Assembly (NCBI GenBank): GCA_034509425.1
Contig: JAVTVJ010011652.1
Coordinates: 3,053,001 to 3,117,000, forward strand
Source: Eopsaltria australis
Lineage: Eukaryota > Chordata > Aves > Passeriformes > Petroicidae
Direction: 5' to 3'
Length of the DNA: 64,000 bases
Part shown: positions 1 to 10,366 of the stretch, piece after piece
Numbering within the stretch: the stretch's first letter is position 1
Layout: each line of letters opens with the position of its first letter
Position numbers and translations under genes: made by a program
Notes under the pieces: model-generated
Database searches by the model: none
What the model was told of the DNA's origin: nothing
Seen by the model: the letters and a program-made list of their open reading frames with translations, nothing else

Positions 1-129
1 TGTATAACCTTTGTTATCACAAAGTTATCAAGACTAGCTGGACAAAAAATGTAAAAAAAATTAATCCTCCAAAATGTCTTAGCACTGTTCTTATTCCTTA
101 GAGCTTGATTTGAAAGAAAAACGTTAACT

Positions 130-221
130 GTCTAAAAGCCCTGTTTTGTCTTATTTTGTTTCAGAGTTGGAAAGATGACCCACAAAGGTCCCTTCCAAAC
201 TCAACCATTCATACATTCTGT
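130..221 (+). mobile_element. CR1 LINE, 3' end fragment
   Basis: The stretch ends in GGTCCCTTCCAAACTCAACC followed by CATTCATACATTCTGT. This matches the conserved 3' end of avian CR1, where 'ggtcccttccaacc' is followed by repeats of ATTCTRTG. The 'gttggaaagatgacc' just before it corresponds to CR1 'gttggactagatgacc'. Only the last hundred bases or so can be recognised, as expected for a 5'-truncated LINE copy. The left boundary is approximate. Confidence 0.7.
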
Positions 222-644
222 TTTCTTCCTCCTAACACTTCTTTAACTTTTACAAGAGATTTCTCTGCCAGATAAACACCAGAAAAAAATTCAAAGGAAA
301 ATGGGAGATGATGAGGAGGCTGTAACCACTACCATAGCAATGATAGTATAAATCTGTAGTAGCTGGTAGTAAGGAAAAAAAGAAAACTGAAGAAAAGTGG
401 CAAAAATAAAAATCCCAGGTATTTGAAGTGTTTTGATTCTCAAAAAACAAAAGCAGCATTATTTCTGTTGCATTTCACTTGAGACAGTTTTTGGAGAAAA
501 AAACCCTAAAAATAAAAGATTTGAAATATTAAAAACTTAATTTTAAAAATATATCCTTAAAGGACCCAATTTTTGTCAGTAAAATTGTGAAATATTCCTT
601 GACATATCTAATGTCAGTATGTGCATTTTCTCTCATTTTTCTAG
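222..644. other. AT-rich DNA, nothing recognised
   Basis: The stretch contains A-runs and T-runs but no repeat family or coding signal that I recognise. Its last 20 bases form a pyrimidine-rich tract ending in CTAG, which is the acceptor-like edge of the candidate exon that follows. Confidence 0.5.
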
Positions 645-767
645 TCAGGATCAGAAACAATACCAAACAAAACAGAACAAATGTTAAAATCTGTAATCTC
701 TCTGGCAGCCTCTGACAGCTTGAAAGAGAAATGTGATAACCCTCCCACTACTGAATACCTCATTTTG
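645..767 (+). other. candidate exon (splice-bounded open stretch)
   Basis: A pyrimidine-rich acceptor (ATTTTCTCTCATTTTTCTAG) ends at 644, and a near-consensus donor (TTTTG|GTAAGG) follows 767. The interval is 123 bp, exactly 41 codons, and is open in one frame from edge to edge, with codons for SGSETIPNK...TTEYLIL. The frame stays open past the donor to a stop near 893, so openness alone proves little. No domain or family is recognised. Decoy splice sites are common in 64 kb, so this is only a candidate. Confidence 0.18.
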
Positions 768-1197
768 GTAAGGGAGCTTAAAACTGAACTTGAGGATGCT
801 CATCTCGTGAACATGGCTCAGCATCATCCCTATAGACTGATGCCTATAGAAATCACACTTGGGGACCAGCTAACAAAATGTGCAGACAACTGAGCAGAGA
901 AAGGAAGGAGATTGGAAAAGGGAGTGGAAGAAAAGGGAGTATTTTGTTGTGTCTCCCTCCCCGCCTCCCTTTGTCTGCTTTGTCCCTCAAGGTTCAGCTG
1001 CATGGGCTGCATTGTGTGAACTCATCTTTGATATCAGTGGGGACATCTACTTAAAAATTGATAGCATGATATGGCCCCAGGTATTTAAATTAACGAGATG
1101 TTAAATACTCTGTAGTTTTATCTGTAATTAGATGACATCGATGCAGCTTGATCCCAGGAGTGATTTGTAATATTCTGGATTGTCCACTTAAGTCTTG
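768..1197. other. non-coding, nothing recognised
   Basis: Mixed-composition DNA with a purine-rich patch near 890-940 and a pyrimidine-rich patch at 945-990. No repeat family, RNA gene or convincing exon is visible. Confidence 0.5.
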
Positions 1198-1274
1198 GGG
1201 CCTGATCCAGATTCTGCTGACATCTGAACGAGTCTTTCTTTTGTAATTTTTGGAAGCAAGGCTCCTGGATCACT
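1198..1274. repeat. small palindromic (MITE-like) ancient repeat
   Basis: The sequence opens with GGGGCCTGATCCAG and closes with CTCCTGGATCA, so TGATCCAG (1203-1210) and CTGGATCA (1265-1272) are perfect inverted repeats. The phrase 'gggcctgatccag' is typical of old palindromic repeats found in turtles, crocodilians and birds. I recognise the pattern, not a named family. Confidence 0.4.
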
Positions 1275-2275
1275 CACACACAGCTTTCATTTATTTTTCT
1301 GTTTATCAATGTCTGTAAGCAGATGTCTGATCTCGCCTTTCCCCTATCCCCAAATATTTGGGTTTAACATCAATGAATGTCCTTAATTTGGGGGTAATTT
1401 CAATTAATTTTTAACTGTTTTTTCCTTTGTAGCTATATTTTGCCTTTTCATTCCTGGCTAATTGTCAGTTTTTGTTCAATATTTACAAGTTTTGCATTGA
1501 GTCATATTTCTTATGCTAATCCTCTTCATCTAATATGCTCACTAGAGATGGCTGAAAAAAACTTCAAATTTTTTAAAGAAAAAAAAAATCAGTAGCATTC
1601 AAAGTCTTTTCAGTCAATTTTTTACTCCAAAGCTTCCATTGCTGTCTTTCTTCTGCCCAGCTCAAGACAATTTCAGTCTCAATACATATCCTAACATTAC
1701 CCACATGACTATAAGTACTTAATCCCATCCTGGTCAGTGCTGCCTGTGCCTGGCAGTGTCCTTGGCAGCCCTTTGAGGGCTGAAGTTCCAGGAGAATTCA
1801 TGGCATGGTCGTGTCCATTGGTGAAACAAAAATCAGTCAAACATGGGACTGCAAACTCCACCCCTGCTTGAACCAGATCCTCTGTGGGAGATAAAAAGGC
1901 AAAAGGTCAGTTGCTGCTGCTCTCATCACCCCATGCTGAACTTCTCCACATTTTTCTCAGGCTGCTGCCATCAATCCCATGGCATTGAGAGAGGAATTGA
2001 TGAGGCTCTTGTGGGGTGAGAGCTCCCTGGCTGGGTGTAAATATCCTTCAGAGCACATAAAAGGCATTTGAATTTTAGTATTAAGAAGCTTAAAATTATG
2101 TGAACACTCTAAGTAAACAAGCAAAAAGCCAACCAAGAGGGAGAGACAAACAAAAGGAGTGTGAGTGACTTGCTGATGCACCCTGGGCATTTCCAGGATT
2201 TCTCCCTCTGGGAATTTCATCACGCTCAGCTCAGCTCCTCTTAAACATCCCAAACGAAGGGCTTTCTGCTGCTTC
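1275..2275. other. non-coding, nothing recognised
   Basis: AT-rich to 1600, then of more ordinary composition. An open minus-strand frame spans 1957-2472 but runs into a decayed CR1 and has no recognisable domain, so I treat it as chance. Confidence 0.5.
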
Positions 2276-2690
2276 TTTGAGGAGGCTGTTCCAGGGCTCA
2301 TTGTTCTTTCACAGCCAAACCCAGAGGCTCCTGAGGTCTCACTTGTGCCTCCCTTCTGCTCTGCATCACCCCATTTCTCCACAGCAGAGTCCCTCGGGCT
2401 CTCTGGGAAGGACTTCCCTCCCTCCGGTGTGTGGGGAGCAGGGCTGCCCTGCCACTTGCCCTGCCTATACATATTTCAGTCTTTTAATCTTCCTCCTCAA
2501 GCCAGTCCTAGTGGCCCCTTCATCGTGCTCTCAGCCATCCCTGGCTCCTCCAATTTGCCTGTGGTAATGAGGTGCCCAGTGCTGAGCACGGTGCTTCAGG
2601 TCCCGCCTACACGTGCTCTGCATGAGGGGACCACGGTCTTGCTGACACATCCTGTCTTTGCTGTTCCTTTTTTTTTTCCCCCTTCAGTGA
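2276..2690 (-). mobile_element. CR1 LINE, decayed reverse-strand fragment
   Basis: Several phrases align in order with the reverse complement of the CR1 3' region. These are 'gaggctgttccaggg', 'tcctcctcaagccagtcctagtg', and the run GGTGCCCAGTGCTGAGCACG continuing into 'gtgcttcaggtcccgcctacacgtgctctgcatgagggga'. The last corresponds to CR1 'gagcccagaactgaacacagtactcgaggtgcggcctcaccagtgc'. The copy is very diverged and probably carries indels. A T-run sits at its right edge. Both ends are approximate. Confidence 0.6.
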
Positions 2691-4212
2691 TCATCATTCA
2701 AAATTAAAATAACATGGAAAGGCAAAGCAACTGAAATCAAAATCTAATGCATAATTAGATACAGCATGAGACAACAAACACGTCTTTGCTATCTGCCTCT
2801 GTATTGTAAACAATGATTACTTTACATGTTCAATGTGCCATGAAAGAAGAAAGAGCCTCTTGTGATGTTTTGTGAGAGCTTTGACTACATTTGCCCACTT
2901 TTCAAACAACAAAAAAATAAACTCACACTAACAAGGTGTATGTTTTCAGTCCTAAAATATGGGGTCACTCTCTGTTAAGGGGTCCATTCAATGATGAAAT
3001 GAGATCAAAATGGTTGAGGCCACTGAAAGAAAGCAAGAAGGATTTGTCTGAAGTTCTGGTATACTGGCTATTATTTCAACCAAATAAGGATGCCTGGCTT
3101 TATTCTTCATGCTCCCTTGCCCCTTTTGAAAAACTGAAAAGAGAAAGGAAATGGCTAAGTTGTATCATGTATTACCTTGATGAGTGCTTATAACTCTTCA
3201 TTCAGAGTTAATCATTAACCCAGGTTTTTGTGGTGATTGTTTTAGCTATGAAGTTTCTACATGAAATTTGTGCAGCACATCACCGTGAAAAAGAAAAAGC
3301 CAACTGCAGAAATCAAATAAAGTGATTAGAGAGGGTGGATGTGCATGTGTGTATAGATCTATATATCCCACTGGTTTTATTCTAATCCACAAGTGAATAT
3401 TTGTATATTTCTGTCAAAAATGCTGACCCTTAAATTGGAAGTGCTTTCTTGCTCTAAACCAGATTGCTTTGATCTATTATTTTTAATGTATTTATTCATT
3501 TATTCTGTCCAGCCTCTGATATTCCTACTTAGCCTGAGCAGTACTCTCAAATTGGGCAAAATACTGTTCTCCTAATCTCTTGTGTATTTAAAAAAGTATA
3601 TTTTTTGCTCATTTTGACAAAAAATGAGAAGCCTGAAAACTTCTGTAAAGCGAAAAAATTATATCACTTCAGGGCTGTAGAAACCTGTTTGTGTTTTGAT
3701 CATTATGAGACATTTCATTTTAGTACTGGGATTGTTATTTTTGTATGCTAATTAACGTACATTTCAAACAATCTTGTTTTGAACTGAAAATCTGGAATTT
3801 TTTTGTTTTGAAACTTATGTTCCAACAATTAAAAAAACCTATTTAATTAAAAATGCAAAAACATAAACATTTTCCATAGAAAGCCTTGATGCCAAGAAAT
3901 CAGCATTTTCAGACGAAAGGCTTGTTTTATGATTTTTTTTTAGAAAAAGGCAGGACTATCTCTAGCAATAAAAATGTGATGCAGAAAGGGGTGATCCTTA
4001 TCTCTTCCTGATGTAGCATAACCTAATCTGTCACCCATTAAAACACAACAAAATTTCATGCACGTCAAAAATATGATTAAATGCTAGAGTATTCCAGTCT
4101 GACCCTTGGAGTGCAATAAAATACATGCTTGAAAAATATACATTATAGAAATGCACGTGTGTGAGTGGGGGCACGTGTTTGTCTGTGTGCACCTCGTATA
4201 TAAATTATCTCT
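2691..4212. other. AT-rich non-coding DNA
   Basis: No repeat family or coding potential is recognised. The part around 3665-3790 includes GCTAATTAACGTAC, a TAATTA homeodomain-type site in a less repetitive context, and could be regulatory. I see nothing else specific. Confidence 0.4.
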
Positions 4213-4253
4213 CGACCCATCCATCCATCCATTCATCCATTCATCCACTCACA
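4213..4253 (+). repeat. (ATCC)n tetranucleotide microsatellite
   Basis: About nine or ten copies of CATC/CATT units, with C-to-T variants in the second half. This is an imperfect microsatellite. Confidence 0.85.
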
Positions 4254-5410
4254 CATGATCTTTACTCAAGCACAAATAGTTCAACTTCCTTTTGGAAGAA
4301 TCTGCTCATCGTATTTGTTTAAGGGAATAATGAACTGTTGTTGACTTGTTTGTGCTCCATCCATGCACACAGCTATTAATTTATTAATTAATCCTCCTCA
4401 AATGTCTTCTTTCTCTATTATTGTCCTCATTTTCCATTATTTGACATCAATCCCACTAAACCATCACATCTTGTTTTACTGACTCAGATCCTGAATCAAA
4501 CAGCTATTTCTTAAGGGTTTTCCAGCAAGTATATTTCATCTGTGCACTAAACTCTTGTGGTTAGATTTAGGTCTTGAATGATTATTATGCAGAAACAGCA
4601 AACTATTCAGCTTGAAACAAGAACATGACTTTTTTTAGGTTTATTAAAATTGCATTAAGATGTTTGGATTTTTTCTGAAGCCAGTACTTAGAATGGCCGG
4701 AATGGTAATGTTTTTATATAAACTTTGTTTCTGCAACCATTGACCTGGGTAATAAATAATTTATTCAGTATTTCTTTAAATACTATTTTGTTTGGTTTAA
4801 ACCCAAGGTTAAGCATATATATTTGCAAGTATGGTCTTCCTCTGCCTTTATATATATATACACAATAAATATTTAAAAGGTCATTATGGTAAAGATAGAT
4901 GAAAAAAACCTTGACTTTTCATCTCTGCCAGCTCATATGCCATGGCCATTCTGGTGGCTCCAAAAATCTATTTTGTGCAGTAGATTTTTTCATAGGAAAT
5001 TAAAAATTGATGGCTTAATAGATCATTACACTTATTTTATGCATCTCATTTCACAAGTAAACAAAGGGATTTAAACAAACACAGAAATGGGCTGAGTGCA
5101 ACATGCCCACTGTGAATAAAACACAAGGGGAAGCTGTAATAGCTCTGGTTTGCTTATTTCTGTTAAACGTGAGGTGAAGCCACCCACACAGGATCGAGCA
5201 GAACAGTAGGAGACGGCGGGATGGGAGCCACCCTTGGGCCACCCACGAACCTGACAGAGGCTCTCTGGTACCTGCACATCCATGGTCACTGCAAGAGCAT
5301 TTTCTGCAGGAATACCATAGCCTTGCAGAAAAAAAAAAAAAAATCTCAGAGCCCAATCCTTCTCCTGGACCGTGGGCTTTCTTCCTCCTCCTTGCACAAG
5401 CATGCAGATG
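4254..5410. other. AT-rich non-coding DNA
   Basis: Contains a short (TA)n stretch near 4847-4860, repeated ATTAATTA-type motifs near 4375-4395 and a 15-base A-run at 5329-5343. No coding sequence or repeat family is recognised. Confidence 0.5.
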
Positions 5411-5447
5411 CACACAAACACACACACACACACACTCACACTCTCTC
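5411..5447 (+). repeat. (CA)n dinucleotide microsatellite
   Basis: A CA repeat of about ten uninterrupted units, flanked by CA and CT variants. Confidence 0.85.
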
Positions 5448-5879
5448 TTGCCACCCTGCCCTAACCCCTCGGCACTCCCTGCCTCCTTTCAACTACCTCT
5501 GCTATCCTCTGCCCCCATCTGAATAGCACAGTCGATTAAGAGGAATTGAAGGATCAAGGCAAAATGCCCAGCAGCTATAATTTTCCCATCCCACCCCAGG
5601 CAAAATTTTTCCTACGTGAATGAAGCTGGGAAAAAAGGAGAGAGGAAAAAAAAAAAGGATTTTGACAACAGCCCCCAAAGATAACTCGAAGAAGCTGGTA
5701 CATCCATTTGATTAAACCTCACAGACAGCACCAGCTCCGGGGTTTTCCTAGATCTGAATCCCCTAGCACTTCCCATCGGATTTAAAGCCCCCATCCCTCA
5801 ACATCTCTTTGCACCGAGTGCAACAGCAGCGAGAAAAAGAAACAACCAAGCCATCCCTTGAAAGAGTTTCTAATCCCTC
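5448..5879. other. non-coding DNA leading into a CpG-rich patch
   Basis: C-rich at first, then mixed, with CpGs appearing from about 5690 (CTCGAAG, CTCCGGGG, CATCGG, CACCGAG). No repeat family is recognised. It may be the flank of the regulatory block that follows. Confidence 0.35.
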
Positions 5880-6050
5880 TAGCTCTGCCTCTGTCTGAGA
5901 AGGTGCTTTTTCCCCGTGGGGGCTGTGGGTTTGGTTTGGTCCAGCCAGGGGAGGCAGAGCTCTGGGTGGGCGAGGGGACAGGGCAGCCCCCGCTCGCTGC
6001 TGCAGCCCCGCTGCCGCCGCGCCGAGCGCAGAGCGGCTCTCCCCCGCTGC
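5880..6050. promoter_or_regulatory. CpG-rich patch with G-quadruplex motif
   Basis: This is the strongest CpG cluster in the window: roughly a dozen CpGs fall between 5910 and 6045, including the run 'gctgccgccgcgccgagcg'. The surrounding DNA is CpG-poor. A canonical G4 motif lies at 5964-5983: GGG-T-GGG-CGA-GGGG-ACA-GGG. The patch is shorter than a usual CpG island. It could be a small promoter, an enhancer or a conserved element; no first exon is recognised. Confidence 0.4.
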
Positions 6051-6360
6051 TTTCACATGTCACAAACAATTGCTCTCATCGCTCATCATATTGAAGTTGT
6101 CAGGGCTCTCTGACGCCGATAATTTGTGTGAGTTGATCATACTTTGGTAAATCAACAGGTCACGACCCCTGACCCATCAGCCTGGTGTCTGGCGGAGAGC
6201 CACCTACAAATCTTCTGTCGGGGACAACAGAGAGGCTGTGAACTGCTCAAGTGCTCGTGTCTATCAGCTGCCACCAGAGAAGCCAGTCCCCTCTGCCCTG
6301 CGCCACTGGAGATGTGCTTCACTGTGAGCACAACCTCCTCTGCAAATCCATCTTAATTTC
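6051..6360. promoter_or_regulatory. candidate conserved non-coding element
   Basis: Non-repetitive sequence next to the CpG patch that keeps isolated CpGs in AT-rich context (CATCGCTC, GACGCCGATAATTTG, CACGACC, GTCGGGG). It contains TGATCA (6136-6141) and an AGGTCA ... TGACCC inverted half-site arrangement near 6158-6176. These are the visible marks of constrained enhancers, but conservation cannot be tested here. No open frame is convincing. Confidence 0.35.
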
Positions 6361-6720
6361 TTCCCATCTGTTTGGGTATGTATGTGTGTGAGCGCGTGAG
6401 CTTTTTTTTTAAACTTTTATTTTCACTGCAGTCACTTGTAACGAACTTTAGCCTCCTCCATATGTTTTAAATAGAGGATCCCAGCATGGGAGATAAGAGG
6501 AACGCTACTCAAGGTCCTACTCCAGCACCAATGAATTGCTCTCACCCTAGATGCATGCAATGGTTAAGTTTCCATGGCAGCTTTATGGGCTCCTTTTATA
6601 AAACTTTATTGACTCACATGTTCTCATGTGGTGGCTCCGACTCTTTCTTTTCCTTTAGTTACAGTGTGTACGTTCAAGATGCCTTTGGTTCTTTGCTTCC
6701 CTGTTTTTTTAATGTATAGG
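6361..6720. promoter_or_regulatory. second candidate regulatory block
   Basis: After a short TG-rich/T-rich spacer, the stretch at 6430-6720 is non-repetitive and mixed in composition (TAACGAAC, GGAACGCTAC, TCCGACTC, GTACGTTC). It looks like a continuation of the preceding block. Function is inferred from texture only. Confidence 0.25.
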
Positions 6721-9700
6721 ATTCCTGACCAAAGCCTTGAAGTACAGACCGAGCTAGGGAGGGTAACACAGGCGTCTTTCATTACCCATGGTCTTCAATA
6801 ACTCAGCAGCTAAACCAGCCAGAGGAGAAGAGAGACCTATGAACCCCAGCACGAAGGATACTGTGCGGATCAGCTGGAGGGAAATCAGGAATGAAGTGGG
6901 TTCAACTTCCAAACTGCAAAGTTGTTGAAAGTTGCATGCCCTGCAGAAAAGACACAGACAGAATTCTGTAGCAAATGGGAGTTGCAGGCACAGCTGGCTC
7001 AAAAACTATCGCTTCTTATAGGAAAAGGCAAGGAGAGTTTCTTTTTTTAGCAGATAGCCTAAACATTGTCTTTGGCTGCTGCTTCTCAAGCATATGCACC
7101 CAGAGCTAACTCCTCTGCTTTCATGAGTGGTGTGGGTACAGTAGAGAGAGGACGGATGGTGTGAATTTGTAATTCCAATTACAAAGGCAACAGCTGGCTC
7201 TCCCTGCTTTGATTGCCAGGTGTTCATCTGATGCCACATGTTCATTTCTGGGCCTTTTATAAATATGCTGAACAAATGAAAGTGCCCATACTCCCCTCTC
7301 CTGCTCTTGAATTTAAATGCAGTGATGTGAAAAATAAATAGTATAAACTTAGCTGTGAGGGGAGCCAGCAGAAAGCCCAGCTGATTAGTCATGCAAATAA
7401 AGGAATTGAGAGGTTTCCACTGCCCTACACACTTTCCACAGAATTTTGCTTTTCTTCCCACACTTGGGTTCTCCTGCTTCACTGTTGGCTACTCCCCTGC
7501 TGTGGAGCAGGCAGAGCCCTGGCACATGATATGCTCCAACCTTGGACCTGGATTCCAGGTTCAGTGATCCTCCAAAATAAGCAGAGATGACAATGGTAAA
7601 CTCCGAGTTTCCCTCAGTCATCACCAGAGATGCTGTGGGCACAGAAGCCGTTTAGAAATGTTTTCCCACCTCAAAATGCCCTTTTTTCTTTGCTACATCG
7701 TACAGGATTTTGCTTGTCTCTTTAGAATAAATTTTGGACTAACCAGAAACATTTGCTTTTTCATTGATATTATAATAGAGAGCCCCAGATGCCCTGAGGA
7801 CCCTGAGTGTGAGCCATGTGAGAGAGCAGCTTGCTGCTGCCCCAGGGGACTAAGCTTTTCCCTGTGGCAGAAGGAGGAGGGGCAGGGCAAGAATGTGAAG
7901 GGAGAGAAGACAAACTGACAGTGAGATTCATCTGCCCTGCTCTGCAGCTGGTGTGATCCAGCTGTGCTCATGCTCAGGAGCCACTTCACTCTGGCAAGCC
8001 CTACAATGCACAGGAGAGAGCAAGGAGAACCCTTGTGCAGTCCCTTGGGAGCACATGGCTGTGGAGGAGACCTTCCAGCCTGTGTTTTCCCAGGTACCTG
8101 CATGGCAGAAATCCAGGATATCCATAAATTTCCAATCCCCAGGTCATTACTACACAGCTAGGTCTCCACATTTCAAGCATATCTCTAGGTATATCCTGCA
8201 GGTTTACTGCTGCCACAAACATTCCCCATGTTCTCCTAAAAATGCAAAGTGCTGTGTTCTCACCCCGTATCCTGAAATGTCTACATCTGTGACTTCCTTG
8301 CCAGTGCTTGTGAGACTGGACTAAACTCACAGCCTCCAGGATGGGGTGATGCTTACAGCTGCTGCACCCCAGCATCTGAACTTCTACTGCCTGAACAGGA
8401 GTGCTCATCTTCATCAGAGAATGGCTACAGCTGCTCCAGCAGTGTTTATCCTAGCCCAGCTTCCAAAACCAGGGACTGGTCGCAGAGAAAGACATCAGTG
8501 ACATCCTAAACAGGCAGCAAGGCTCCTCTCCTCTGCCCTGGGTGAATGGGAAGTGTTCCAGAGAGCAGAACACGCTGGAGTGTTGAAATGCACACTGACC
8601 ATGTCACATTAAAATCACAGCAAAGGGAAAAGCCTGACCTGCAGCCATCCGTGCAAAGATTATTTTACACGCAAAAGAGCAGCTGAACAAAATTGTTGTT
8701 CAGCTTGATAAAAACCAAACAGAGGTAGGAGAAAGGCAGAGTAATCCTGCATGTCAACTGGCACAGCCACTGGAAAAACATGCAGAGTGCAGATTGTCTC
8801 CTCCCAGGCAGAAATGAAACATAACTGGCTCTGCCACACTGTAACAAATGCTCAAAAAACTATTCACAAAATATATGTGTGTATGTAAAGGTGTGCATTT
8901 GTGCACAGAGAACTGTTTATTTTGTCCTGTGAAAACTTCAAGTTTTTGACCAAAATTATGGTTTGAGGCTGGAACCATTTGTATTAAAATCTCAGGTTTT
9001 TCAGTGCTCAACTAATATTAAGCCATTAAATATCTGAGCTTCCCCTTTAGCTCATCTTAATTAATGTGAAGCTTAGATTGAAACTTGCAATTTGTTTTAA
9101 GTTGCTTGAAGAAAAGGACTTTTTCAGCAGTATTTTTCCACTTTTTTACCAGTACATTTTCATTGTTAGTTATTGGCAATGCAAAGTGGCTGAGCAGTTA
9201 CACCAAATGAAAATGTGTAATGGTTATTTGATAGCAGAAATGAACAGAGTTATCAATAAAACAAAACCAATTTCATCCTGTGAACAGAGGAAATTGTCTC
9301 TCTGTCAAGCCAAATATTAAAACCACAACAAAATTAGATTCAAGTAGAAGAAATGCAAGATCTGAGAGAAAAAATATTCCAGTGCTAGTAATATTTAATG
9401 GAAAGATGAAGCCAAGAGAGATAAAAGAAGTCTAGGAGTGATAATAGGCAGAAAACTAAGAATTGTTGCCACAGAACATGGCACTGAATAAAAAATTGGC
9501 AAATAGACATTGGAAAGACAAATGCAAAGAAATCATTTCACTGTGAAGAAGTTCTAATCCATGACTAGCCTGATCACAACAGCATTACACATTCATTTCA
9601 GGGTGTCATGTTGGCAGGGAGAGCCTGCAAACCCAGTGGAAATGAGATGAAAAGCAGTAACAACAGCAACTTCAGCTTTCCATAGCTGTGGAAACCCATT

Positions 9701-10096
9701 TTCTAAATGAAGTGTAAGGGATTACCATTTGTGTTTCTCTTGGCTAAAAGGAGATGGGTTACAGATACTGAAGGAAATTCTCTTCTCTCCCTGCCTGCCC
9801 CAATATTCACATCAATTTGAGCAGAGCATGCTGGGGGTACACAAGAAAGGAGAGACTGGAATTAAGATCCTCTTCTACCTTGTGGAGAGCAGACTCTTGT
9901 GAAGTCATAGGAAACGAGAAAAGGAAGATTTTAAGCAGATTTCAGCCTGACTTATTAGGAGCTTGACTGGACCAGAACCAGCAAGTCTGCTCCAGGCTAC
10001 ATGCAGTGCACTCAGGAAGCTGGGAGAGATGTTCATGTCACAGAGAACAAGCTGGAGCTTTTCAAAAGAAAACCTCTAACCTGTTCTGTTGGTTTG
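6721..10096. other. non-coding DNA, no gene recognised
   Basis: Open frames here are short and overlap on both strands. A POU octamer ATGCAAAT lies at 7391-7398 within TGATTAGTCATGCAAATAAA, next to a homeodomain-type TGATTAG. No CR1 or other repeat is recognised in the stretch. Confidence 0.45.
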
Positions 10097-10122
10097 GTTT
10101 TTTTGTTTTTTTTTTTTTTTTT
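10097..10122 (+). repeat. T-rich homopolymer tract
   Basis: A run of T broken by one G. No retroposed gene is attached to it on either side. Confidence 0.7.
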
Positions 10123-10344
10123 GGAAAGAGAACTATTTCCTTTTTTGATCCTTTCCCCCGTTTTAGGAGCTTCCACACACCTATATATTCTTGGCATGTT
10201 CTCTTTTTCCAACTGGTAATTGTATCTGGCTGTAATTTGAGTGTTTTGGGCTTCTGCCTGACTTCTGGGAGCCATCAGACCCAGCTGGAACAATGGCTTC
10301 TGAGGTAGGTGGGATCCTCTAAGCTGACATTTTGCAGCAGGAGC

Positions 10345-10366
10345 TTTCTCTCTCTCTCTCTCTCTG
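10345..10366 (+). repeat. (CT)n dinucleotide microsatellite
   Basis: About ten CT units, uninterrupted. Confidence 0.85.

Noticed and set aside
1957..2472. 171-codon minus-strand open frame
   Set aside because: Its first half is decayed CR1 sequence, there is no recognisable domain, and plus-strand frames compete over the same bases.
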